NCBI RefSeq assembly: GCF_036046055.1
Contig: NZ_CP107939.1
Location: 1,922,001 to 1,986,000, forward strand
DNA length: 64,000 nt
From: Nocardia sp. NBC_00403
Lineage (GTDB): Bacteria > Actinomycetota > Actinomycetes > Mycobacteriales > Mycobacteriaceae
Direction: 5' to 3'
Below, piece by piece: positions 15,423-24,118 of the stretch; position 1 is the first letter of the stretch; every line of letters begins with the position of its first letter. The notes under the pieces were generated by a model. The model made no database searches and was not told where the DNA came from. It saw only the letters and a program-made list of their open reading frames with translations. Made by a program: the position numbers and the translations under genes.

Positions 15423-16346
15423 ATGGTTGCCGCTCTTCTCGCCGACTTGTTCGAATCGCATCGGGCACATTTGCTTTCTGTCGGGTACCGCCTGACGGGC
15501 AGCGTCGGCGATGCCGAGGACGCCGTGCAGGAGAGCTTCCTGCGGCTGGCGGGTGCGCACCAATCCGAGATCGAGGATCTACGCGCCTGGCTGACCACGG
15601 TAGTGAGCCGAATCTGTGTGGACCGCTTGCGCAGTGCCGCGGTGCGCAGGGAAAGCTATGTGGGGCAATGGCTGCCGGAACCGGTGGTGACCGCTATCAC
15701 GCCATCCAGCACACCCGACCCATTGGACGCGGTGGTCCGCAAGCAGGAGTACCGCTTCGCGGCCATGGTCGTGCTGGACACACTGACGCCGCCGCAGCGA
15801 GTGGCATTCGTTCTGCACGACGGTCTTTCGGTGCCGTTCGATGAGATCGCCGACATCCTCGGGGTCTCCGCGGACGCAGCGCGGCAGCTGGCCGTGCGTG
15901 CCCGCAAGGCCGTGGCGCACACCCCGCCTGCGGTGCCGGACGACGAACACGACGCCGCGGTGCAGCGGCTGCTGACCGCCTTGAGTTCCGCCGATATCAG
16001 TGCGGTAACCGCTGCGCTGCATCCGGATTCGACAATGATCGGCGATGCCAACGGCACCACCGCAACCGCGATCAACGTGGTCGGCGGCGCCGACCGGATC
16101 GCTCGCTTCCTACTCGGTCTTGCCCGCAAGTACGGGCTGGACGGCTCGACCGACACCCCGTCGGTCGAGCTCGAATTCGCCGTGGTCAATGGGCAACTGG
16201 GTCTTGTGGTTCGGTGGTCGGTGGCGGGAGATTGGCCAAGCACCCATCGGACCAGGATCATGGGCTTCACGGTTCGCGACGGATTGGTCTGGGGCGCTTA
16301 CGATATCGCCAATCCCGACAAGCTGTCGGGAGTTCATCTCGGGTGA
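15423..16346 (+). CDS. sigJ: ECF41-group RNA polymerase sigma factor with C-terminal SnoaL-like domain (SigJ type)
   Basis: A 307-residue extracytoplasmic-function sigma factor. Region 2 is at residues about 5-75 (LFESHRAHLLSVGYRLTGS, QESFLRL), region 4 at about 115-165 (LTPPQRVAFVLHDGLSVPFD) and a fused SnoaL-like domain at about 175-300. The C-terminal end contains NPDKL, the diagnostic ECF41 motif. The other conserved ECF41 motif (DGGGK/R) is divergent here (DANGTT). In this group the fused domain replaces an anti-sigma factor. A perfect ECF41 promoter precedes the AhpD-like gene 3.4 kb upstream. No such motif is visible before sigJ itself. Confidence 0.9.
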   Translation: MVAALLADLFESHRAHLLSVGYRLTGSVGDAEDAVQESFLRLAGAHQSEIEDLRAWLTTVVSRICVDRLRSAAVRRESYVGQWLPEPVVTAITPSSTPDPLDAVVRKQEYRFAAMVVLDTLTPPQRVAFVLHDGLSVPFDEIADILGVSADAARQLAVRARKAVAHTPPAVPDDEHDAAVQRLLTALSSADISAVTAALHPDSTMIGDANGTTATAINVVGGADRIARFLLGLARKYGLDGSTDTPSVELEFAVVNGQLGLVVRWSVAGDWPSTHRTRIMGFTVRDGLVWGAYDIANPDKLSGVHLG

Positions 16347-16395
16347 AGTGACGCCAGGTCTGGCCCTCATCGCCTGGCCTGGCGCCACTTGTTTT
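16346..16395 (+). terminator. Terminator of sigJ
   Basis: Beginning at the last base of the sigJ stop codon, arms AAGTG.CGCCAGG..GGC and GCC..CCTGGCG.CACTT pair around CCTCATC and are followed by GTTTT. It also faces the convergent small gene at 16408. Confidence 0.75.
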
Positions 16396-16407
16396 ATCGC
16401 CCGCTGG

Positions 16408-16644
16408 TTACGGTGTCGACGAACCGTTGAACCAGTTGCCCGTCGACGAACCGCTGAACCAGTTCCCGGTGGATGACCCGAGGCCGCCGCTGCCGGTCGA
16501 TGATCCGAGCCCGAGGTCGGGTGTCGAGAAGCCCAGGAATGAGTCTCCGATCAGCAGATGCGCGATGTTGCGAAGCAGACCCAGCACTGATCCGGCGACC
16601 TCCGACGCGGCCGGATGCAGTAATAGGTCGAGGTACGAGGCCAT
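16408..16644 (-). CDS. Small protein with Gly/Ser/Thr-Asn-Trp-Phe C-terminal repeats
   Basis: A 78-residue protein with an amphipathic, hydrophobic N-terminal half (MASYLDLLLHPAASEVAG, then LLRNIAHLLIG) and a C-terminal half built of short repeats: GSSTG units and a duplicated GSSTGNWF. ATG 16644 has AAAGGGG seven bases upstream, which supports a real gene. No family was recognised. The Gly/Ser/aromatic tail suggests a surface or envelope-associated peptide. It is convergent with sigJ and divergent from dapC. Confidence 0.55.
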   Translation of the reverse strand: MASYLDLLLHPAASEVAGSVLGLLRNIAHLLIGDSFLGFSTPDLGLGSSTGSGGLGSSTGNWFSGSSTGNWFNGSSTP

Positions 16645-16816
16645 AATCGCCCCTTTCGAGATTCGCCGTGCGGCGAGATGTGAGGTAGAACACGGCGAGG
16701 CTAGCCGCCATCGGGATAACGCACAACCATGCAGGTAGAGCGCCCAAATGAGAAGTGAAACATAGCCATTCGCTATCTAATGGCAACAATAGCGACCGCT
16801 GGGCTACTCTCCGGAT

Positions 16817-17995
16817 ATGCCCACGCGTCCCGCCACTGTCGCCCGCTTGCGCCCCTTCGCCTCGACGATCTTCGCCGAGATGACCGAGCTCGCTATCCGC
16901 CACGATGCGGTCAATCTCGGCCAGGGCTTTCCCGATACCGACGGCCCGGCCGGGATGCTCGAGGTCGCGCGGCGGGCCATCGCCGACGGCCTCAATCAGT
17001 ACCCGCCGGGGCGTGGCATGCCGGTGCTGCGTCGCGCCGTTGCCGACGATCGCGCCCGCCGCTACGGCACCCAGTACGACCCGGACACCCAGGTGCTGGT
17101 TACCGTCGGCGCGACCGAGGCGATCAGCGCCTCGATGCTGGGCCTGGTCGAGCCGGGCCAGGAAGTCGTGCTGATCGAGCCCTATTACGACTCCTACGCA
17201 GCCGCGGTGGCCTTGGCCGGTGCGACGCGGCGGACGGCTCGGCTGGTGCCCGACGGTGACCGCTTCGCCCTCGACCTGGACAGCCTGCGCGCCGCCATCA
17301 CGCCCGCCACCCGGATGCTGGTGGTGAATTCACCACACAACCCGACCGGAACCATTCTCGGCCGCGCCGATCTCACGGCGATCGCCGACCTCGCCTGTGC
17401 GCACGACCTGCTGGTGCTCACCGACGAGGTGTACGAACACCTCGTCTACGACGGCGCCGAGCACATCAGCATCGCCACGCTGCCCGGGATGGCCGAGCGC
17501 ACCATCGTGGTGTCCAGCGCGGCAAAGACTTTCAGCGTCACCGGATGGAAGACCGGCTGGGCGTGCGGTCCGGCGAATCTCATCGATGGTGTGCTCGCCG
17601 CCAAGCAGTTCATGACGTTTGTGGCCGGTGGTCCGTTCCAGCCCGCTGTCGCGCACGCTTTGAACAATGAACTCGGCTGGGTGGCCGGCCTGCGAGACAC
17701 TTTGTCGGACAAGCGCCTCCGGCTCTCGGCCGCGCTCGCGGACACCGGGTTCGAGGTGAAGGCCAGTGCGGGCGGCTACTTCGTCTGCGCCGACATCACC
17801 CCGATGGGGGCCTCCGATGGGCTTGCCTTCTGCCGGGAGCTGCCGGAGCGGATCGGCGTTGCCGCGGTGCCGGTCAGCGTGTTCGCCGATGACACCGAGG
17901 CATGGAATCGGCTGGTGCGCTTCACCTTCTGCAAACGGGACGAGATACTGGACGAGGGTGTCCGGCGGCTGCGTGCAGGCGTGCGCGTGAGCTGA
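16817..17995 (+). CDS. dapC: PLP-dependent aminotransferase, probable N-succinyldiaminopimelate aminotransferase DapC
   Basis: A fold-type I aminotransferase of 392 residues. Markers are NLGQGFPDTDGPAGM, the GATEAI cofactor loop, PYYDSY, NSPHNPTG, LTDEVYEHLVYDG and the lysine box SSAAKTFSVTGWKTGW, where the second lysine-rich segment anchors PLP. It is most like Rv0858c (DapC), which converts N-succinyl-2-amino-6-ketopimelate to N-succinyl-LL-diaminopimelate for lysine and peptidoglycan synthesis. Kynurenine or methionine aminotransferase activity is an alternative for this subfamily. Conserved synteny with the XPB-type helicase downstream favours DapC. Confidence 0.82.
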   Translation: MPTRPATVARLRPFASTIFAEMTELAIRHDAVNLGQGFPDTDGPAGMLEVARRAIADGLNQYPPGRGMPVLRRAVADDRARRYGTQYDPDTQVLVTVGATEAISASMLGLVEPGQEVVLIEPYYDSYAAAVALAGATRRTARLVPDGDRFALDLDSLRAAITPATRMLVVNSPHNPTGTILGRADLTAIADLACAHDLLVLTDEVYEHLVYDGAEHISIATLPGMAERTIVVSSAAKTFSVTGWKTGWACGPANLIDGVLAAKQFMTFVAGGPFQPAVAHALNNELGWVAGLRDTLSDKRLRLSAALADTGFEVKASAGGYFVCADITPMGASDGLAFCRELPERIGVAAVPVSVFADDTEAWNRLVRFTFCKRDEILDEGVRRLRAGVRVS

Positions 17996-18003
17996 GGCGG
18001 CTG

Positions 18004-18690
18004 TCAGCGCAATGTTCCGTCCGGGCGCATGGTGTGCCTGGCCAGCGGCGCGCGCCACCGGTAGCGGCGCGCGAGCAACCGGACCGCAATGGCGATCAGT
18101 GCCGCGAGGAAACCCGTCCAGGCCCGGTAGGCGTCGAAATGCAGAAGTACCGCTGTGGTCGCCGCGCCGAAAAGAGCAGGCACCGCGTACAGCTCCTGAT
18201 CCGGCCGCAGCACGCTCGGCACCTGCCCGCAGAGTACGTCCCTGATCACGCCACCCCCGATGGCGGTGACCATACCGAGCAGCGCCGCGGTCGGGGCGCC
18301 GGTGCCTTGGGAATAGGCGACGACGGTGCCGGTGACGCAGAACAGGCCGAGCCCGACCGCGTCGGCGATCTCGAGCGGGCCGCGGGTCAGCCGGCTGGTC
18401 GGATGCCGGAAGAACAGGACGAGCGCGGTCAGCAAGGATGCGCTGAGGTAGGTCAGGTCGGTGAATGCCGAGGGCGGTGTGCGTCCGATGAGCAGGTCGC
18501 GGATGACACCGCCACCGAGCGCGGTGCTACAGGCCAGCACCGCCATGCCGAAGATATCGAGGTTCTTGCGCACCGCGAGCAGCGCACCGGAGGTCGCGAA
18601 GGCGATCACGCCGAGCAACTCGCCGATCCGTTGTGCGGCATTGACCGCCGAGTCGAACTGTGTCGCCATGATGTCGAGTTCGGCGCCCAT
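18004..18690 (-). CDS. TRIC cation channel family (UPF0126) membrane protein
   Basis: A 228-residue protein made of two homologous three-helix UPF0126 repeats. The signature GGGVIRDLLIGRTPPSAF in the first half is mirrored by GGGVIRDVLCGQVPSVLR in the second. Bacterial members form homotrimeric monovalent-cation channels in the cytoplasmic membrane. The start ATG 18690 follows AAAGGGA. The gene ends eight bases from the convergent dapC stop. Confidence 0.87.
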   Translation of the reverse strand: MGAELDIMATQFDSAVNAAQRIGELLGVIAFATSGALLAVRKNLDIFGMAVLACSTALGGGVIRDLLIGRTPPSAFTDLTYLSASLLTALVLFFRHPTSRLTRGPLEIADAVGLGLFCVTGTVVAYSQGTGAPTAALLGMVTAIGGGVIRDVLCGQVPSVLRPDQELYAVPALFGAATTAVLLHFDAYRAWTGFLAALIAIAVRLLARRYRWRAPLARHTMRPDGTLR

Positions 18691-18800
18691 GAATCCATTC
18701 CCTTTCCGAGTGCACTCTGCTCGAGCAGAGTTGCACGACGGGGGAGCTGTGAGATCCGCGACACCCTGGTTACCGGTGCCGGATGGGGTCACCGGCGCGA

Positions 18801-19445
18801 TCAGGCCGGGGTCGGCCGTGCGCGGTCGGTCGCGAGCAGCACCGCGATGGCGCCGAGCATCGAGCCCATCACGTATCGCTGTACGCGCAGCCACAGCGGC
18901 CTGCCGGTCAGGAAGGTCGAGATGCCGCCCGCGCCGAGCACGATCAGGCAGTTCACCGCCAGCGCGACCGTGATCTGCACCATGCCGAGGCACAGACTCT
19001 GCAGCCACACCTGCCCGTGGTCGGGCACCACGAACTGCGGAATCAACGCCATGTACATGATCGCGATCTTGGGGTTGAGCAGATTGGTGACCATGCCCAT
19101 GGCGAACAGCCGCCGCGTCGGATCGGCGGGCAGTGTCGTCGGTGCGAACACCGAGGTGCCGCCGGGGCGCAGCGCCTGCCAGGCCAGCCACAAGAGATAG
19201 CCCGCGCCCGCCACCTTCACCGCCAGGTACAACCCGGGGACCACCGCGAACACCGCGGTGATGCCGGCGGTCGCGGCCGCCAGATACACCGCGAAGCCGG
19301 CTGCCACCCCGCCCAGCGACACCAATCCGGCCCGGCGTCCCTGCGAGACGGTGCGCGAGACCAGGTACATCATGTTCGGGCCCGGAGTGAGCACCATGCC
19401 GAGCGCCGCCGCCGCCACGCCGATCATCGCTGCCGTCTCGATCAT
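18801..19445 (-). CDS. LysE/RhtB-family amino acid exporter
   Basis: A 214-residue membrane protein with six hydrophobic segments. The family motif LTPGPNMMYLVSRTVSQGRRAG is near the N-terminus, with NLLNPKIAIMYMALIPQF in the middle. It should export amino acids or homoserine lactone-like solutes by proton antiport. The substrate is unknown. A second family member lies at 22006. Confidence 0.87.
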   Translation of the reverse strand: MIETAAMIGVAAAALGMVLTPGPNMMYLVSRTVSQGRRAGLVSLGGVAAGFAVYLAAATAGITAVFAVVPGLYLAVKVAGAGYLLWLAWQALRPGGTSVFAPTTLPADPTRRLFAMGMVTNLLNPKIAIMYMALIPQFVVPDHGQVWLQSLCLGMVQITVALAVNCLIVLGAGGISTFLTGRPLWLRVQRYVMGSMLGAIAVLLATDRARPTPA

Positions 19446-19583
19446 GGTTCCGATCGTCGCCGATGGACCCGGCCCTCGTCTCGGTCCAGTTCGATGTCGC
19501 TGGACATGTGACCCGGACCGTTCCGCCCGCTGGGCTGTCGGTGGGTTCAGGGAGAATGGTCCGGAGCCAAACTAGGAGGCACC

Positions 19584-21242
19584 GTGACCGACGGTCCGCT
19601 GATCGTTCAGAGTGACAAGACGCTGCTGCTGGAGGTCGACCACGAGTTGGCCGATGCGGCGCGGCAGTCCATCGCGCCGTTCGCGGAGTTGGAGCGGGCG
19701 CCGGAGCACGTGCACACCTATCGGGTGACGCCGTTGGCGCTGTGGAATGCGCGGGCCGCCGGGCACGACGCCGAGCAGGTGGTGGACGCGCTCGTGAGTT
19801 TCTCGCGGTATGCGGTGCCGCAGCCGCTACTGGTGGACATCGTCGACACCATGGCCAGGTACGGGCGGTTGCAATTGGTGAAGCACCCGGCACACGGGCT
19901 GGTCCTGATCAGCCTGGATCGGGCGGTGCTCGAGGAAGTGCTGCGGCACAAGAAGATCGCGCCGATGCTCGGCGCCCGCCTCGACGACGACACGGTGGTG
20001 GTGCATCCCTCGGAGCGCGGGCGGATCAAGCAGATGCTGCTGAAGATCGGCTGGCCGGCGGAGGATCTGGCCGGCTATGTCGACGGCGAGGCCCATCAGA
20101 TCGACCTGGACTACACCGGCGGCGCCTGGCACCTGCGCGACTACCAGGAGATGGCAGCCGATTCCTTCTGGGCCGGCGGCTCCGGTGTCGTGGTGCTGCC
20201 CTGTGGCGCGGGCAAGACGATGGTCGGTGCTGCGGCGATGGCCAAAGCGAAGGCGACAACGCTGATCCTCGTCACCAACACCGTGGCAGGCAGGCAATGG
20301 CGCAGGGAACTGCTCGCGCGGACCTCGCTGACCGAGGACGAGATCGGCGAGTACTCCGGTGAACGCAAGGAGGTCAGGCCGGTCACCATCGCGACCTATC
20401 AGGTGATCACCCGCCGCACCAAGGGCGAGTACAAGCATCTCGAGCTGTTCGACAGCCGCGATTGGGGCCTGGTCATCTACGACGAGGTGCACCTGCTGCC
20501 CGCTCCGGTCTTCCGGATGACCGCCGACCTGCAGTCGCGCCGCCGGCTCGGCCTGACCGCGACCCTGGTGCGCGAGGACGGTCGTGAGGGCGACGTGTTC
20601 TCACTGATCGGTCCGAAGCGCTACGACGCCCCCTGGAAGGACATCGAAGCGCAGGGCTGGATCGCCCCGGCCGACTGCGTGGAGGTCAGGGTGACGCTGA
20701 CCGACGCCGAACGGATGTCCTATGCCACCGCGGAGCCGGAGGAGCGCTACAAGCTGTGCTCGACCGCTCGCACGAAAATTGCTGTGGTCGAGTCGATCCT
20801 GGCCAATCACAAGGACGCGCCGACGTTGGTGATCGGCGCGTACTTGGATCAGCTCGACGAATTGGGCGTCGCATTGAATGCGCCGGTGATCCAGGGGTCG
20901 ACGAAAACCAAAGAGCGCGAAGAGCTTTTCGAGGCATTCCGGCGCGGCGACATCCCTGTTCTCGTGGTGAGCAAGGTCGCAAATTTCTCCATCGATCTGC
21001 CGGAAGCATCAGTAGCGGTGCAGGTTTCGGGAACGTTCGGCTCGCGTCAGGAAGAAGCCCAGCGGCTCGGCCGACTGCTGCGACCGAAACAGGATGGTGG
21101 CCAAGCCCACTTCTATTCGGTCGTCGCGCGTGACACGTTGGACGCCGAATACGCCGCGCATCGCCAGCGTTTTCTCGCCGAACAGGGGTACGCCTATCGC
21201 ATTATGGATGCCGATGACTTGCTGGGGCCGGCCATCGGTTAA
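19584..21242 (+). CDS. XPB/Ssl2-type DNA helicase
   Basis: A 552-residue SF2 helicase of the bacterial XPB group (Rv0861c, ErcC3). After an N-terminal accessory domain (about 1-185) come LRDYQEMAADSFW, Walker A LPCGAGKTMVGAAAM, VTNTVAGRQW, DEVH (IYDEVHLLPA), GLTATLVREDG, VIGAYLDQLDELG and the motif VI segment EEAQRLGRLLRPKQ. It is an ATP-dependent 3'-5' helicase probably used in DNA repair. The GTG start lies behind AGGAGGCACC. The helicase-associated protein at 25802 is its usual neighbour in M. tuberculosis (Rv0862c); here five genes lie in between. Confidence 0.93.
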   Translation: MTDGPLIVQSDKTLLLEVDHELADAARQSIAPFAELERAPEHVHTYRVTPLALWNARAAGHDAEQVVDALVSFSRYAVPQPLLVDIVDTMARYGRLQLVKHPAHGLVLISLDRAVLEEVLRHKKIAPMLGARLDDDTVVVHPSERGRIKQMLLKIGWPAEDLAGYVDGEAHQIDLDYTGGAWHLRDYQEMAADSFWAGGSGVVVLPCGAGKTMVGAAAMAKAKATTLILVTNTVAGRQWRRELLARTSLTEDEIGEYSGERKEVRPVTIATYQVITRRTKGEYKHLELFDSRDWGLVIYDEVHLLPAPVFRMTADLQSRRRLGLTATLVREDGREGDVFSLIGPKRYDAPWKDIEAQGWIAPADCVEVRVTLTDAERMSYATAEPEERYKLCSTARTKIAVVESILANHKDAPTLVIGAYLDQLDELGVALNAPVIQGSTKTKEREELFEAFRRGDIPVLVVSKVANFSIDLPEASVAVQVSGTFGSRQEEAQRLGRLLRPKQDGGQAHFYSVVARDTLDAEYAAHRQRFLAEQGYAYRIMDADDLLGPAIG

Positions 21243-21283
21243 GTGGAGACGAAATCTCCGCAACGTGTGTTAGGAATGAGGAC

Positions 21284-21952
21284 GTGCGACGTTTCGAATT
21301 CGCGGTCGACCGCGGGCATGCCCACGCGGTCAACGAGGTCTTCGCCGACCTGCGTCGACTGCGCATTATGGCCATCGCGGCCGCGATCATCGCCGCGACG
21401 GCCACCACCTACCTGATCTGGCTGAATCATCCGTGGGCCTATCTGCTGGCCGTCGCATTCGCACTCGGAGCCGTGACCGCACTCTGGGTGGCGCTGTGGA
21501 CGCCGCGCAAGGAAGGCATCGACAAGCTGTACGCCGATGGGGAACTCATCCCGGCGGTGGTCTCCGAGACCCATCCCGGCGGGGTGGTACTGCTCGCGCT
21601 GGTCGACGTGTCGAAATCTGAGGCGTCCGATCCGGTCTATGCCCTGGTGATCAGGAAGGTTCGTGACCTGCCCGGTCATGAGAAGCGTGCGGGCGAACGG
21701 GTGCCGTCGGTCGCGGTGCGCACCGATCGCGCGCCACGGCAAGTCGGCGAGCGGTGGCAGTCGGTCAGCGCGATGCCGATCGCATGGGGCACTCGCGACG
21801 GCGGGGTCATCGAACGGGCCCGCGCCGCGATCAGTGAGGTCGAATGGCGATTGCTCACCGACAATCTCGCGCTCGCCGACAAGGTGCGCCGCGCCCCGGC
21901 CAAGCGCCTGCTGCTCGACCCGCACCAATTGCCCGGCGATCTCGGCGCATGA
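21284..21952 (+). CDS. DUF3239-family membrane protein
   Basis: A 222-residue protein with a cytoplasmic N-terminus, two close transmembrane helices at about residues 28-68 (IMAIAAAIIAATATTYLIW, AYLLAVAFALGAVTALWVAL) and a soluble C-terminal domain beginning KEGIDKLYADGELIPAVVSE. The content matches DUF3239, a family of unknown function in Mycobacteriales. The GTG start is 42 bp after the helicase stop, so co-transcription with the helicase is likely. Confidence 0.7.
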   Translation: MRRFEFAVDRGHAHAVNEVFADLRRLRIMAIAAAIIAATATTYLIWLNHPWAYLLAVAFALGAVTALWVALWTPRKEGIDKLYADGELIPAVVSETHPGGVVLLALVDVSKSEASDPVYALVIRKVRDLPGHEKRAGERVPSVAVRTDRAPRQVGERWQSVSAMPIAWGTRDGGVIERARAAISEVEWRLLTDNLALADKVRRAPAKRLLLDPHQLPGDLGA

Positions 21953-22005
21953 GTTGACCTGTGATGTTCCGGAATTCGGGTTGCGCGGACGCCTAGACTC
22001 GGAAG

Positions 22006-22644
22006 ATGGTGCCCACAACTAATCTGCTGGCGTTCTGTGCCGCATCTCTGCTGATCATCATCATTCCCGGGCCCGGCGTCCTGTTCACGATCGGTCGGGC
22101 ACTTGCGCTAGGCCGCAGGGCCGCCCTCGTCTCGGTGCTCGGGCACGCGGTTGGGGTTTTCGTCGCGTTGCTGTTCGTCGCCGTCGGCCTCGGCGCCCTC
22201 GTCGCGACCTCCGCGCTTGCACTCACCGTGGTCAAGGTCGTCGGCGCGCTGTATCTGATGTACCTCGGGGTCCAGGCGTTCCGGCAGCGCAAGGCGTTGC
22301 GGGAGGTATTGGGCGCGCGGGTCGATGCATCGTCCGACACCAAGGTCTTCCGGCAGGGTGTGCTCGTCGGGTTGACCAATCCGAAGTCGATCGTCTTCTT
22401 CTCGGCGGTGCTCCCGCAGTTCGCCGACCCGGATGCGGGCGCGATGCCGTTGCAGTTCCTGATCCTCGGCACCATTTTCCTTGGCATCGCCCTGGTCTCC
22501 GATAGCGCCTGGGGCATGCTTGCGGCCTCGGCGCGCTCGTGGTTCGCACGGTCGCCGCGGCGGCTGGAGGCAGTTGGCGGCGCGGGCGGCGTGATGATCT
22601 TCGGTCTCGGCGCGTCGGTTGCGCTGACCGGCACTGCCGACTGA
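22006..22644 (+). CDS. LysE/RhtB-family exporter
   Basis: A 212-residue protein with six hydrophobic helices and the motif IPGPGVLFTIGRALALGRRAAL, plus GLTNPKSIVFFSAVLPQF. It is a second LysE-family exporter only distantly similar to the one at 18801. It probably exports an amino acid; the substrate is unknown. It lies on the same strand as the flanking genes, 53 bp after DUF3239 and 72 bp before the secreted peptidase. Confidence 0.86.
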   Translation: MVPTTNLLAFCAASLLIIIIPGPGVLFTIGRALALGRRAALVSVLGHAVGVFVALLFVAVGLGALVATSALALTVVKVVGALYLMYLGVQAFRQRKALREVLGARVDASSDTKVFRQGVLVGLTNPKSIVFFSAVLPQFADPDAGAMPLQFLILGTIFLGIALVSDSAWGMLAASARSWFARSPRRLEAVGGAGGVMIFGLGASVALTGTAD

Positions 22645-22716
22645 GGCGACTACCATCCACCGAGGTCGGTATGCCGGTGCCGGAACGCAGGGGTGGCGGA
22701 AAGGGGTGGTGGTCGA

Positions 22717-24111
22717 ATGAGGTTGTCCGGCATGTTGTGTGCCGCGGTGGCGGGTGTGCTCGTCACCGTCGCCTCGGCGCCCGCGAACGCGGATCCGCTG
22801 ACCGGTGCACCCGGTCTCGGCGATCCGTACTACCCGATGGACGGCAATGGCGGCTACGACGCTCGTCACTACGACGTCACCCTCGACTACGACCCGCCGA
22901 GCAGGCAACTTACCGCGACAACCCGGATCGACGCGATCGCCACCCAACCGCTGCGGGTGTTCAACCTCGACTTCGATGGTCCCGATGTGCGGATGGTGTC
23001 GGTGAACAACCTGCCCGCCGCCTTCGACCGCAACGGCGAGCACGAGCTGACCGTGACACCGCTGCTGCCGCTGCTGCCCGGCCTGCCGTTCACCGTGACG
23101 GTCGACTACGCAGGCCCCGCCGCGGACGTCGAAGCGGAGGGCTGGACCGTCGCACCGAGCGGCGGCGCCTTCGTCGCGGGTGAACCGCATTCCGCGGCCA
23201 CCTGGTACCCGCTCAACGACACACCGCTGGACAAGGCCACCTTTGCGCTGCACGCGACCGTCCCCGCGGAATGGGAAGTCATCTCCAACGGCGTCCGGAC
23301 ACAGAACGCGGTCACCGGCGCCAACCGGACGGTCACCTGGGAGTCGCACCAGCCGGTGCTCGGCTATCTGACCACCGTCGCCATCGATCGCTTCACCTAT
23401 CTCGAGCAGCGTCGCGCCAACGGCACGCCGCTGCTCAGTGCCTTCGCCCCGGACGCGCAGGACAGCAGGGCGACCGAAGAGCGGTTGCCCGAGATCCTGG
23501 ACTTCATCGAATCTGTGTACGGCCCCTACCCGTTCGAGGCGGCGGGTGGCATCTACGTCGACACCGAGCTGGGGTTTTCGTTGGAAACCCAGACCAGGCC
23601 CATTTACGCGCCGTGGACCGATCTGCAGACCGTCGTGCACGAAATCGCCCATCAGTGGTGGGGCGATTCGGTATCGGTGCGGCAATGGTCCGACATCTGC
23701 CTGAACGAATGCTTCGCCAGTTACACCGCCGATTATCTGTGGCCGGAGCGAATGGAAGGCGCCGATGTCGACGCCGATTACCGCGACACCATCCAGAAAT
23801 ACCGTGACGTACAGGAGTTCTGGGACATTCCGTTGGCGAATCCTGGGGTCGGAAACGAATTCACCTCCGTCTACTACCGCGGCCCGCTGTTCTTGCACGC
23901 ACTGCGTAAACAGCTCGGCGACGACATATTCTTCGCCGCTGTCCGGGAATTCAATGTCGCCCATGCCTACGGCAATGCGTCCATGTCGGACTTCCGCACT
24001 TTCGTGCAGTCGAAATCCAGGACCGATCTGACCGGGTTCTTCGGCTCCTGGCTCGACCAGGCGGCGATGCCTGCCGACGAGTACCTCTTCCCGGGATCCC
24101 TACGCGGCTGA
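22717..24111 (+). CDS. Secreted M1-family zinc metallopeptidase
   Basis: A 464-residue gluzincin aminopeptidase. The zinc site HEIAHQWWGDSVS is followed 18 residues later by the third ligand Glu in CLNECFAS, exactly HExxHx18E. The start MRLSGMLCAAVAGVLVTVA followed by ANA is a Sec signal peptide, so the enzyme is exported. Substrate-side features typical of M1 (GGIYVDTELGFSLETQTRP in place of the strict GAMEN motif, and VYYRGPLFLHALRKQLGDD) are present. The protein lacks the long C-terminal ERAP-like domain. ATG 22717 follows AAAGGGG and gives a normal signal peptide; an in-frame GTG eight codons earlier would spoil it. Confidence 0.88.
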   Translation: MRLSGMLCAAVAGVLVTVASAPANADPLTGAPGLGDPYYPMDGNGGYDARHYDVTLDYDPPSRQLTATTRIDAIATQPLRVFNLDFDGPDVRMVSVNNLPAAFDRNGEHELTVTPLLPLLPGLPFTVTVDYAGPAADVEAEGWTVAPSGGAFVAGEPHSAATWYPLNDTPLDKATFALHATVPAEWEVISNGVRTQNAVTGANRTVTWESHQPVLGYLTTVAIDRFTYLEQRRANGTPLLSAFAPDAQDSRATEERLPEILDFIESVYGPYPFEAAGGIYVDTELGFSLETQTRPIYAPWTDLQTVVHEIAHQWWGDSVSVRQWSDICLNECFASYTADYLWPERMEGADVDADYRDTIQKYRDVQEFWDIPLANPGVGNEFTSVYYRGPLFLHALRKQLGDDIFFAAVREFNVAHAYGNASMSDFRTFVQSKSRTDLTGFFGSWLDQAAMPADEYLFPGSLRG

Positions 24112-24118
24112 CCACGCG

